Source of the DNA: an uncultured Microbacterium sp.
GTDB taxonomy: Bacteria; Actinomycetota; Actinomycetes; Actinomycetales; Microbacteriaceae
Length of the DNA stretch: 6,557 nucleotides
Direction: 5' to 3'
Assembly: GCA_937988695.1 (NCBI GenBank)
Contig: CALKHM010000042.1
Span: 1 to 6,557, forward strand
Shown: piece after piece, positions 1 to 5,993 of the stretch
Layout of the letters: the number at the start of each line of letters is the position of its first letter
Numbering within the stretch: position 1 is the first letter of the stretch
Program-made: the position numbers and the translations under genes
Notes under the pieces: model-generated
The model's database searches: none
Seen by the model: only the letters and a program-made list of their open reading frames with translations
What the model was told of the DNA's origin: nothing

Positions 1-864
1 GTAGAAGTTGTCCAGCAGCGCGCGGGCGGCCTCGGCGGCGACCTGCTCGCCCGGGCGGAGCTTGCGGTAGATGTCGCGGAGGGCCTCCTCCTTGGTGAGG
101 ATGGTGTCCTTCGACAGCGTGTCGGCGATGGAGTCGAAGCCCGCGAACTCGGTGAGGATGTCGTCGCTGGACAGGCCCAGGGCCTTCAGGAACACGGTCA
201 CCGACTGCTTGCGCTTGCGGTCGATGCGCACCCCCACCTGGTCGCGCTTGTCGACCTCGAACTCCAGCCATGCACCACGGCTCGGGATGATGCGCGACGA
301 GACGATGTCCTTGTCGCTGGTCTTGTCAGGGGTCTTGTCGAAGTACACGCCCGGGGAACGCACGAGCTGCGAGACGACCACGCGCTCGGTGCCGTTGATG
401 ATGAACGTGCCCTTGTCGGTCATGAGCGGGAAGTCGCCCATGAAGACCGTCTGGGTCTTGATCTCACCGGTCTGGTGGTTCATGAACTCGGCCTCGACGT
501 ACAGGGGGGCCGCGTACGTCTTGCCGCGCTCCTTGCACTCCTCGATCGAGTACTTCTCCGGCTCGAGGTACGGGTTCGTAAAGCTCAGCTGCATCGTCTC
601 GCTGAGGTCCTCGATGGGCGAGATCTCCTCGAAGATCTCCTCCAGACCGCTGTGCTCGGGGACGTCGGTGCGGCCGCGGGCCTTGGACTCGGCCGCACGC
701 GTCTTCCACGCGTCGCTGCCGATGAGCCAGTCGAACGACTCGGTCTGCAGCGCGAGCAGATCAGGGACGGTCAGCGTGTCGGAGATCTTGGCGAACGAGA
801 GGCGGGATGCTCCGCGGCCGTTCTTGGGGGTGGTGGGGTTGGATGCGTTGGGCGCAGCAGCCAA
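1..864 (-). CDS. rpoB: RNA polymerase beta subunit, N-terminal part (3' end outside window)
   Basis: This is the beta subunit of the transcribing RNA polymerase. The window holds codons 1-288 of about 1,160, so only the N-terminal lobe is present. The reading frame is open to the edge. Recognisable conserved blocks are SFAKISDTLTVPDLLALQ (residues 23-40), MQLSFTNPYLEPEKYSIEEC (91-110) and FIINGTERVVVSQLVRSPGV (154-173). The last block is the N-terminal rifampicin-contact strand, equivalent to the E. coli V146/Q148 region, and it appears wild type. The main rifampicin cluster lies beyond the window. I chose the TTG at 864 as start: GGAGG sits 8 bases before it, and the encoded AAAPNAS resembles N-termini of Microbacterium RpoB. 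An in-frame ATG at 879 overlaps that ribosome site and would only add five residues. The gene is monocistronic at its 5' end and reads away from the two-component operon. Identity is very secure; the exact start is fairly secure. Confidence 0.97.
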   Translation of the reverse strand, partial: MAAAPNASNPTTPKNGRGASRLSFAKISDTLTVPDLLALQTESFDWLIGSDAWKTRAAESKARGRTDVPEHSGLEEIFEEISPIEDLSETMQLSFTNPYLEPEKYSIEECKERGKTYAAPLYVEAEFMNHQTGEIKTQTVFMGDFPLMTDKGTFIINGTERVVVSQLVRSPGVYFDKTPDKTSDKDIVSSRIIPSRGAWLEFEVDKRDQVGVRIDRKRKQSVTVFLKALGLSSDDILTEFAGFDSIADTLSKDTILTKEEALRDIYRKLRPGEQVAAEAARALLDNFY

Positions 865-872
865 GGGGATAA

Positions 873-877
873 CCTCC
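873..877 (-). promoter_or_regulatory. rpoB ribosome binding site (decides TTG start)
   Basis: The minus strand reads ATGGAGGTTATCCCCTTG. GGAGG at 877-873 is a full Shine-Dalgarno core, 8 bases before the TTG at 864. The in-frame ATG at 879-877 shares a base with the core and has no comparable site upstream of it. A short GC-rich inverted repeat (AGCCCG/CGGGCT, 881-894) lies immediately upstream and could affect ribosome access; that last point is inference. Confidence 0.75.
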
Positions 878-1056
878 ATGAGCCCGGGCGGGCTTCGGTT
901 CCTTGTCGACAGGTGGCGCACTCTCATCCCCGAACCCTGCACGCCTCACGTCGCCGCCCATCGGATGCTCGTGTCGAGTCCATCGGGAACCAGCGGGGGC
1001 GCACAGGCACGGCCGACCACCATATGAAGGCAGGGGGAACCAGAGCGCAACTACCA

Positions 1057-1085
1057 ACTATAGGACGTCGGGCACGCCGTGTCCA
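1057..1085 (-). promoter_or_regulatory. Leftward sigma70-type promoter, probably for rpoB
   Basis: On the minus strand, TGGACA (1085-1080) is followed by an exact 17-base spacer and TATAGT (1062-1057). Each hexamer matches the housekeeping consensus at five of six positions, which is strong for such GC-rich DNA. Transcription would begin near 1050 and give a leader of about 185 nt before the rpoB start. No gene lies between. It is the best candidate for the main rpoB promoter, though other start sites cannot be excluded. Confidence 0.75.
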
Positions 1086-1094
1086 GTCGGATTC

Positions 1095-1123
1095 TTGACG
1101 AGTCCCGGATCCTGCGGTATAAC
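1095..1123 (+). promoter_or_regulatory. Rightward sigma70-type promoter with no recognised gene downstream
   Basis: On the plus strand, TTGACG (1095-1100), a 17-base spacer and TATAAC (1118-1123) each match consensus at five of six positions. Transcription would start near 1130 and run into the 28-bp palindrome at about +21, then through the second palindrome. It would later run antisense to the 3' end of the response regulator unless it ends first. No well-spaced ribosome site and start codon with a plausible protein follows. It may drive a short non-coding RNA, or it may be a fortuitous match, although the quality is high for this base composition. Confidence 0.55.
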
Positions 1124-1150
1124 CCGCCCTGTGCCCAGCGCCCTGCGCCC

Positions 1151-1178
1151 TTCGCCAAATTCATATGAATTTGGCGAA
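1151..1178. repeat. Perfect 28-bp palindrome
   Basis: The left arm TTCGCCAAATTCAT is followed directly by its exact reverse complement ATGAATTTGGCGAA, with no spacer and no mismatch. It is conspicuously AT-rich in the centre against a GC-rich background. As DNA it resembles a dimeric repressor operator (MarR- or GntR-like sites have this symmetry). As RNA it would form a stem of about 12 bp with a 4-nt loop on either strand. There is no T-run on either side, so it is not a classical intrinsic terminator. It may also be a copy of a dispersed intergenic repeat. Confidence 0.9.
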
Positions 1179-1179
1179 C

Positions 1180-1229
1180 GCACATCAATCTGCCGGCAGT
1201 TTGATGTGCAGTGGGCGGTTTGATGTGCA
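1180..1229. repeat. 30-bp near-palindrome plus an extra copy of its right arm
   Basis: GCACATCAA (1180-1188) and TTGATGTGC (1201-1209) are exact inverted repeats around the internal palindrome CTGCCGGCAG (1190-1199). The only unpaired position is one T:T pair. The 12-mer GTTTGATGTGCA at 1199-1210 recurs exactly at 1218-1229, 19 bp further on. In RNA, the single left arm could therefore pair with either of two right arms. The element begins one base after the 28-bp palindrome ends, so the two form a tandem hairpin block. Function is unknown. Confidence 0.85.
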
Positions 1230-1373
1230 TTCGGGGAGTTCATGGGCCGGGCGGTCTGGTGTGGATGCGGGTTGGTGCACGCAGGGCGGGTCCCGTGTGG
1301 ACGCGGCGCACTCGAAGTGGATGCGGTGGTCCGCGGTGGCGTGAGCGTTCGGCGTGGCCTGGGCGTTCGAGGG

Positions 1374-1415
1374 GATGCGGACACGTCGATGCGGACACAC
1401 CGATGCGGACACGCC
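1374..1415. repeat. Three tandem 14-bp repeats beside the response-regulator stop codon
   Basis: The units GATGCGGACACGTC, GATGCGGACACACC and GATGCGGACACGCC lie head to tail at 1374, 1388 and 1402, differing only in the last few bases. A fourth, degraded unit (10 of 14 matching) at 1416-1429 runs into the stop codon of the response regulator. A 14-bp period does not preserve a reading frame, which agrees with the repeat being non-coding. Related GTGGATGCGG/GTGGACGCGG words occur upstream at 1261, 1297 and 1317. A slippage-prone satellite or binding-site array are both possible. Confidence 0.85.
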
Positions 1416-1427
1416 GACGTGGCCGCG

Positions 1428-2084
1428 TCAGGAACGGACCAGAGCGATCGCCTGCGCACGGTCGCGGACGCCCAGCTTCGCGAAGATCGCGTTCACATGC
1501 GTCTTCACTGTCGCAATCCCGATGTACAGCCGCGCCGCGATCTCGGCATTGCCGAAGCCCTCGGCGACGAGCGCGAGCACGTCGGCCTCGCGTGGTGTCA
1601 GCAGCGGGAAGCGCCGGGCCAGCGCCTCGACGGGGGTCGCAGCGACCGGCGCCGAGGCCGTGACGGCGCCGATCACCCGGGCACCGACGTCCGCCCCGAA
1701 GATGGATTGGCCATGCGCGACCGCCCGCACGGCCGCCGCCACCTCGGACCGCCCGGCATCCTTGGTGAGATACCCCCGGGCCCCCGCGCGCAGCGCGGCG
1801 ACGAGGGACTCGTCGTCGGCGTACGTGGTCAGCACGAGCACCGCCGCCGACGGAACATCGGCGGCGATCCGCGCTGTCGCCGCGACGCCGTCCAGCAGCG
1901 GCATCCGCAGATCCATCAGGACGACGTCCGGCCGCTCGGTCACGGCCAGTGCGACGGCCTGCTCGCCGTCGGCGGCCGCCGCGACGACGGCAATGTCGGG
2001 CAGCAGCTCGAGCACCGTGATCAGTCCGTCTCGGACGATCGCCTGGTCGTCGACGACCAGAACCCGGATCGGGGCGTCGGTCAT
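1428..2084 (-). CDS. NarL/LuxR-family response regulator
   Basis: This 218-residue cytoplasmic DNA-binding protein is of the usual length for the family. The receiver domain (about 6-122) carries the acidic pair D12/D13, the predicted phospho-acceptor D58 in VLMDLRMP, the switch threonine at 86-87 and the conserved K108 in YLTKDA. A linker of about 35 residues leads to a LuxR-type helix-turn-helix (161-215), with LTPREADVLALVAEG and the recognition-helix segment ATVKTHVNAIFAKLGVRDRA. Phosphorylation by the kinase encoded just upstream should promote dimerisation and promoter binding. Its ATG overlaps the kinase TGA in ATGA, and AAGGAGAGG (2100-2092) inside the kinase gene serves as ribosome site, so the two are translationally coupled. 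All key residues are present. Target genes and stimulus cannot be told from the sequence; its own promoter-region repeats are only candidates. Confidence 0.95.
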   Translation of the reverse strand: MTDAPIRVLVVDDQAIVRDGLITVLELLPDIAVVAAAADGEQAVALAVTERPDVVLMDLRMPLLDGVAATARIAADVPSAAVLVLTTYADDESLVAALRAGARGYLTKDAGRSEVAAAVRAVAHGQSIFGADVGARVIGAVTASAPVAATPVEALARRFPLLTPREADVLALVAEGFGNAEIAARLYIGIATVKTHVNAIFAKLGVRDRAQAIALVRS

Positions 2085-3238
2085 GAGGAGGCCTCTCCTT
2101 CGCGTGCCGGAGCCGCCAGGCCCGTCCGCACGCACACGACGAACCGCCCTTCGCGGATGCCGGCGTCCAGATGTCCGCCAGGCAGCGCGGCGAATCTCTC
2201 CCGCATCCCGATCAGGCCGAAGCCGCCCCCCGGTGCACGCAAGCCCGGCGTGGCGAGCGGGTTCGCGACGGCGAGGCTCACCGCGCCATCCGCCCAGTCC
2301 AGCCAGGCCTCGGCCACGACGCCCGGCGCGTGCCGGCGGACGTTGCTCAGCGCCTCTTGAAGCGCATGCTCGAGCGCGGCGGCAACGCTCGCCGGTACCG
2401 GCACCGCGGATCCCGTGGCACGCCATGAGGCCCGTCCGCCCAGCGACTCGTGCACGCGTAGCAGTTCGCTCAGGCGCGCGGCGAGCGCGTCGGCGGCCAC
2501 GTCGGCGGCCTGGCCTGCATGCGGCTCGCGCAGCGCGGCCACCGCGCGCCGCGCCTCGTCGAGGCCGGCGGCAGCCAGATCACGTGCGGACGACACACGA
2601 GGCCGAGCGGATGCGGCATCCCCCGCTTCCAGCAGCGCATCGGCGGCATCCAACTGGATCGCCAGCCCGCCCAGCGTGTGCGCGAGCACATCGTGCAGAT
2701 CGCGAGCCAATGCGACGCGTCCGGCCTCGGCGCGGGCGGCCACCTCACGCTCGTGCAGCAGTTGCGCCCGCCGCTGCGCGTCGCGCACCTGACGTCGGCT
2801 GAAGCCGCCGAGGCAGCACAGCACGAGCACCCCCACGATGCTCAGTACGACCGGCACCGGGACCGGCGCGAGCACGACTCCGAGCGCAGCGACGAGGATC
2901 GCAGCGAGAGTCGCGCCGATCGCGGCGGGAAGCGGGACGATCTCGTCGGCGGTCACTGCCAGCAGGCAGACCGCGGCCGGGATGACAGCGGTGCCGTCCG
3001 TGGCCGCCGCAGCCAAGGCCCCAGCTCCGACGGCAATGCCCGCAAGGCACAGGACGAAGCGCCGAGCGCCCAGCGCGGCCGACACCGCGCGGGCTACCCA
3101 CGCCGCCACGGCGAGCGCCGACAGCACCGTCGCCCAGGTGCGCACATCATGCCGCGCGATCGCGAACAGCCACCACGCCAGCAGCGCCGCCCCCACGGCG
3201 GTCAGCACGAGCGAGAGACTCGTCGGTCGCGCGTTCAT
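2081..3238 (-). CDS. Sensor histidine kinase (HisKA_3 type), membrane-bound
   Basis: This 385-residue kinase is the partner of the response regulator that follows in the operon. The N-terminal third (about 8-145) is hydrophobic and forms roughly five or six membrane spans with very short loops. It therefore has no sizeable extracellular sensor domain, suggesting sensing within or at the membrane. A short helical linker (147-175, rich in Arg and Ala) leads to the dimerisation/phospho-acceptor motif ARDLHDVLAHTLGG, with predicted phosphorylated H182. The HATPase_c domain follows, with the N-box EALSNVRRHA (N299) and the glycine lid GGGFGLIGMRER (337-348). The usual Asp-containing G1 motif is degenerate: the corresponding stretch reads SLAVANPLATPG. 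The ATG at 3238 was chosen because hydrophobic sequence starts directly after it, while the open frame upstream is Pro/Arg-rich and non-coding in character. GAGG lies about 11 bases upstream and GGAG is too close. The signal is unknown. Confidence 0.93.
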   Translation of the reverse strand: MNARPTSLSLVLTAVGAALLAWWLFAIARHDVRTWATVLSALAVAAWVARAVSAALGARRFVLCLAGIAVGAGALAAAATDGTAVIPAAVCLLAVTADEIVPLPAAIGATLAAILVAALGVVLAPVPVPVVLSIVGVLVLCCLGGFSRRQVRDAQRRAQLLHEREVAARAEAGRVALARDLHDVLAHTLGGLAIQLDAADALLEAGDAASARPRVSSARDLAAAGLDEARRAVAALREPHAGQAADVAADALAARLSELLRVHESLGGRASWRATGSAVPVPASVAAALEHALQEALSNVRRHAPGVVAEAWLDWADGAVSLAVANPLATPGLRAPGGGFGLIGMRERFAALPGGHLDAGIREGRFVVCVRTGLAAPAREGEASS

Positions 3239-3481
3239 GGCTCCATCATCCTCGTGACGCTGATAAGTAGGACAGGGGTCTGCGGTGGGTGCGGGCCGGG
3301 GTGGCAGAAGGGGATGGCGGGCGCGGATGGGGGCACACCGGCCGGCGGGCGAGGACGCGGACTTCGGCGCGACCGCGGCCGCGGGCCGCAGGTGCGGACG
3401 CGGATGAGGAGGGCACCAGCGCCAGTGGACGGATGCCGGTTGCACGGCGCGGTCCGGCACGGATCCAGGCGTGGTCGTGCG
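3239..3481. other. 243-bp GC-rich spacer upstream of the kinase
   Basis: No gene is supported here. The kinase frame stays open to 3460 but encodes a Pro/Arg/Ala-rich stretch unlike any domain. The spacer contains the 12-bp palindrome CCGCGGCCGCGG (3373-3384) and other GC-rich self-complementary words that could end transcription from the membrane-protein gene. The promoter of the two-component operon should lie here. The only AT-rich word near the gene is CTACTTATC on the minus strand (about 3270-3262), and I find no well-spaced -35 for it. Confidence 0.6.
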
Positions 3482-4003
3482 TCACCCGACGCTTCCGGTA
3501 CGCGCCACGCTGCGTCGCGGCACCCGAGCCGCGATGACAGCGGTGCGCGCGACCCGGTTCGCAGCGATCAGCAGCACGATGACACCCATGGAGCTCGCCG
3601 CGTGCACGCCCATCGCCGCCGCAGCGGCATCCATTCCGATGCGCACCGCGATCATCACGAGCCAGAGGGCGAGACCCCACCAGCCGGTGCGCGACTCCTG
3701 CGGCGCGACCTGGCCGGATCGTCCGACATGCCGCGGTGGATCCAGCGGCCGGAACCGGGCGATCGTCCCCATCCATGCGCCGATGCCCAGCGAGATCACG
3801 AGCTCGACGACGAGCACCGCGACGTCGGGACCACGCAGCGCCGTAGCCGTCTGCATCATGGCCGCAACCCCCACGACGGCCAGGATCAGCCCGGTCCGGT
3901 ACATCCCGCCGATCGACACCGGGCGCCAGGTGGTCTGCCGGTATCCGATCCATCCGATGAGGGCGGCCCCGACGACGACGCTTCCGACCAGCTGCAGGTT
4001 CAT
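3482..4003 (-). CDS. Small multi-pass membrane protein, function unknown
   Basis: The predicted 173-residue protein is mostly hydrophobic. Probable membrane spans are near residues 4-21, 36-53, 61-80, 108-126 and 131-148, followed by a basic C-terminal tail (RVARTAVIAARVPRRSVAR) likely facing the cytoplasm. A polar loop at 84-107 contains FRPLDPPRHVGRSGQ. There is no signal peptidase site, catalytic motif or cysteine. Size and layout loosely recall the DUF1453/CcdC-like proteins of Gram-positives, but I do not recognise it with confidence. I chose the ATG at 4003 because the first span follows at once; GAAGG just upstream is a weak ribosome site. An in-frame ATG at 4030 would add MPLPTDPEG and is the main alternative. 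It lies between the monooxygenase and the kinase in the same orientation, with gaps of about 210 and 240 bp, so it is probably its own transcription unit. Confidence 0.75.
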   Translation of the reverse strand: MNLQLVGSVVVGAALIGWIGYRQTTWRPVSIGGMYRTGLILAVVGVAAMMQTATALRGPDVAVLVVELVISLGIGAWMGTIARFRPLDPPRHVGRSGQVAPQESRTGWWGLALWLVMIAVRIGMDAAAAAMGVHAASSMGVIVLLIAANRVARTAVIAARVPRRSVARTGSVG

Positions 4004-4106
4004 GCCTTCAGGATCGGTGGGCAGCGGCATCCGGCCCACCACCCGTGGGTGGAGACGCGGGTGGAGATCCCCCGTCCCGGTGCGCTCCCGGCGCACCCAC
4101 GCCGAC

Positions 4107-4143
4107 GCCCCGACGGGCGAGTCGGGTGCTCGCCCGTCGGGGC
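4107..4143. terminator. Strong 15-bp hairpin, probable terminator of the monooxygenase gene
   Basis: GCCCCGACGGGCGAG (4107-4121) and CTCGCCCGTCGGGGC (4129-4143) are perfectly complementary and separated by a 7-base loop. It lies about 75 bp past the stop codon of the leftward monooxygenase gene and before the next leftward gene, which is where a terminator is expected. No T-run follows on either strand. This is common for hairpins in high-GC actinobacteria, but it means termination is inferred, not shown. Confidence 0.7.
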
Positions 4144-4197
4144 GGGATGCGGCCGGGCCGCCGTGGGGACGGGGAAGGGATGCGGCCGGGCCACCGT
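4144..4197. repeat. 21-bp direct repeat, two copies 33 bp apart
   Basis: GGGATGCGGCCGGGCCGCCGT at 4144-4164 recurs with one mismatch (G to A at position 17) at 4177-4197. The pair lies between the monooxygenase stop codon and the 15-bp hairpin, starting directly at the hairpin's edge. Each unit contains the GC-rich self-complementary word CGGCCGGGCC. It looks like a local duplication in the 3' untranslated region. No function is apparent. Confidence 0.8.
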
Positions 4198-4216
4198 CGG
4201 CGTGGGAGGGCAGCGG

Positions 4217-5884
4217 TCAGGCAGCCACCGGGGCGGGATGACCGAGCAGCTGCGCCATCGCCTCGCGCAGTCGCGAGACGCTGTCGGCCTGGTCCGCGGG
4301 GCCATCTCCGCGCCAGGCGACGACGCCGTCGGGGCGCAGGATCAGGGCGTCGTCGTCGCCGAGCCCCAGACCCGCCGCGATCCGGCCCGCGTCGTCCGCC
4401 TCGAGCAGAACGCCCTCCAGCGGTACACCGCTCTCATCGGCGAGCGCGGCGGCGGCCTCGCGCCACCGGTCTCCGGCGGCACCGGTGAGCAGCACGAACC
4501 GCTCCGCGACGAGATCGTGCGTGGAGAGGTCTTGCCCGTCGCGCTGCAGCACGAGGTGCGCAACCCGTGCGCCTACGGGGGTCCCTTGCGCGCGCGGATC
4601 CCGCGTGGTCGCCTCTTCGCCGGCCGCATACGGTGCGGCGTCCGAGTCGGCCAGCGCACCCGAACGGTACACGGCGCCCAGCTCGATGTCCTCGGCGGGG
4701 CGGGGCTCTGCCAGCGGCTTCGCGTCTGACGATGACGAGCGCTCGGCATAGCGACCGGCGTAGATCGAATAGGCCTGCTCGACCGTCATCAGCGCCGTCG
4801 GGCGGCGCTCCTGGTCGTAGCTGTCCAGCAGGCGCGGGTCGGCTTGACCGTGCACGACCATCGCGAGCTTCCAGGCGAGATTGTGCGCATCGGCGACACC
4901 GGTGTTGCCTCCCCAGCCGCCGGTGGGCGGCATGGTGTGCGCGCTGTCGCCGGCCAGGAAGATCCGTCCCTCGCTGAAGCGCTCCGCGCAGCTGGCCGAT
5001 GCCTCCCAGTGCTGGATGCTGTCGATGCGCACCGGGGTGTCCGCCGGGCAGCCCAGCGCCAGACGCACCCAGTCCACGGCGCGCTCATCGGGGACATCGG
5101 CGCCCAGGTCGTAGTGCTTCCCGGTCTCGGGGTCGGTCACCGAGAAGATCGACAGGAAGCCGGACTGCCGGTCGAAGGAGAACCGGAAGAAGCCGAGCAT
5201 CTGCGGATGCAGCACGTAGATGACGCTGAGGTTGCGATCGCCGATCATGTCGGTCATGTCGGCGCCGAAGTAGACCGTCACACAGTCGGCGGTGCCGTGG
5301 CCGGGCATGTCGATGCCCAGCTGCTCGCGAATCGCGCTGTGCGCGCCGTCGGCGGCGACCACATACCGCGATCGGATCACACGGCTCTGGCCGCCGTCAC
5401 GCGACTGCACCGTGGTGGACACGCCATCCGCGTCCTGCTGGACGTGCAGCATCTGGGTGCCGAACAGGTGCGTCGCTCCGGCGGCGGCAGCAGCATCCCG
5501 CAGCAGCGGCTCCAACCCCACCTGGGTGATGAACAGGCGGCTGGTCGCGCTGAGGTCCTCGACCCCCTCGTTCCACGACCGGTAGAAGTACTGCAGCTCC
5601 TTGCCGCACAGGCTCTCGACGGCCACGATCGCGCCGTTCTGGACGAACTCTCCGGCGGCCGCCTCTTCGACGATCTGCTGCACGCCAGCATGCCGGAACA
5701 CCTCCATGGTGCGCTGGTGGAACGAGGCCGCCCGCGGATGGATCGCAGTGCCGCGATGTTTCTCCACCACGGTGTTGCGCACCCCGTAGCGGGAAAGCAA
5801 CAGCGAGGTGGTCAGGCCTACGAGGCTGCCCCCGACGATCAGGACATCCGTCTCTTCGTCTTCGACAGCGGCATTGTCGGACAT
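4217..5884 (-). CDS. FAD-dependent aromatic monooxygenase (PheA/TfdB-like)
   Basis: A complete 555-residue class A flavoprotein hydroxylase that should use NAD(P)H and O2 to hydroxylate an aromatic ring in the cytoplasm. FAD-binding signatures are in order: the dinucleotide fold DVLIVGGSLVGLTTSLLLSR (13-32), the DG motif YVVAADGAHSAIREQLG (174-190) and the GD motif GRIFLAGDSAHTMPPTGG (316-333, continuing WGGNTGVADAHNLAWKLA). YDQERRP (356-362) is also typical. Residues from about 425 form the thioredoxin-like C-terminal domain of phenol and polyketide hydroxylases, ending with ALILRPDGVVAW and lacking cysteines. Length fits phenol 2-monooxygenase, 2,4-dichlorophenol hydroxylase and TcmG-like enzymes, so the substrate is open. 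The ATG at 5884 is preferred because GGAG (5894-5891) lies six bases upstream; an ATG at 5896 would add MELT. It diverges from the amidohydrolase and has its own promoter. No frameshift or missing motif is seen. Confidence 0.93.
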   Translation of the reverse strand: MSDNAAVEDEETDVLIVGGSLVGLTTSLLLSRYGVRNTVVEKHRGTAIHPRAASFHQRTMEVFRHAGVQQIVEEAAAGEFVQNGAIVAVESLCGKELQYFYRSWNEGVEDLSATSRLFITQVGLEPLLRDAAAAAGATHLFGTQMLHVQQDADGVSTTVQSRDGGQSRVIRSRYVVAADGAHSAIREQLGIDMPGHGTADCVTVYFGADMTDMIGDRNLSVIYVLHPQMLGFFRFSFDRQSGFLSIFSVTDPETGKHYDLGADVPDERAVDWVRLALGCPADTPVRIDSIQHWEASASCAERFSEGRIFLAGDSAHTMPPTGGWGGNTGVADAHNLAWKLAMVVHGQADPRLLDSYDQERRPTALMTVEQAYSIYAGRYAERSSSSDAKPLAEPRPAEDIELGAVYRSGALADSDAAPYAAGEEATTRDPRAQGTPVGARVAHLVLQRDGQDLSTHDLVAERFVLLTGAAGDRWREAAAALADESGVPLEGVLLEADDAGRIAAGLGLGDDDALILRPDGVVAWRGDGPADQADSVSRLREAMAQLLGHPAPVAA

Positions 5885-5993
5885 GGTCAACTCCATTGTT
5901 CACTCTGCGGGTAACTTCCGCCGGCGTCGTCACGGCCGCTCGATCACGGCTGACCGCTCTTCGGACACATGACCGCAACTGGCGGGCGCCCTC

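Larger units (their letters stand above)
865..1427. other. 563-bp intergenic region between rpoB and the response regulator
   Basis: No credible protein is encoded here. Open frames on both strands are rich in Arg, Pro and Ser, lack family resemblance, and run through the promoter and palindromes. The region holds two diverging promoters (1057-1123), two adjacent palindromes (1151-1209), a repeated arm (1218-1229), three scattered copies of GTGGAYGCGG (1261-1270, 1297-1306, 1317-1326) and a 14-bp tandem repeat (1374-1415). The stretch 865-1050 is the presumed rpoB leader. Apart from a small GC-rich hairpin beside the ribosome site I see no known riboswitch or attenuator in it. Confidence 0.8.

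Noticed and set aside
1..864. A rifampicin-resistance variant of rpoB
   Set aside because: The N-terminal contact strand looks wild type and the main resistance cluster is outside the window, so nothing can be claimed.
1151..1178. The palindrome as an intrinsic terminator, a LexA box or a CIRCE element
   Set aside because: There is no T-run on either side. It lacks the actinobacterial LexA pattern TCGAAC-N4-GTTCGA and the CIRCE arms TTAGCACTC/GAGTGCTAA.
1165..1344. 59-codon plus-strand ORF starting at the centre of the 28-bp palindrome, downstream of the orphan promoter
   Set aside because: The product (MNLANAHQSAGSLMCSGRF...) has no recognisable motif, no Shine-Dalgarno at a proper distance, and would have its start codon inside a stable hairpin. 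I keep the transcript idea but not the protein.
1374..1415. The 14-bp tandem repeats as a CRISPR array
   Set aside because: Units are far too short, directly abutting, and without unique spacers; no cas gene is nearby.
1058..1459. 133-codon minus-strand open frame across the rpoB/response-regulator spacer
   Set aside because: It is Pro/Arg/Thr/His-rich, runs through both palindromes and the rpoB promoter, overlaps the response-regulator 3' end, and has no family resemblance. It is a product of GC-rich DNA with few stops.
3239..3460. An N-terminal extension of the histidine kinase to the ATG at 3460
   Set aside because: The extra 74 codons are Pro/Arg/His-rich with no domain or membrane character, and kinases of this family start just before the first membrane span, as with the ATG at 3238.
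2519..4729. 736-codon plus-strand open frame
   Set aside because: It is antisense to the kinase, membrane-protein and monooxygenase genes, with an Arg/His/Gly-rich composition lacking hydrophobic core or domains. It is a shadow of the real genes.
4844..5914. 356-codon plus-strand open frame opposite the monooxygenase
   Set aside because: It mirrors the monooxygenase codon pattern on the opposite strand; the monooxygenase frame has all FAD motifs, so this one is a shadow.
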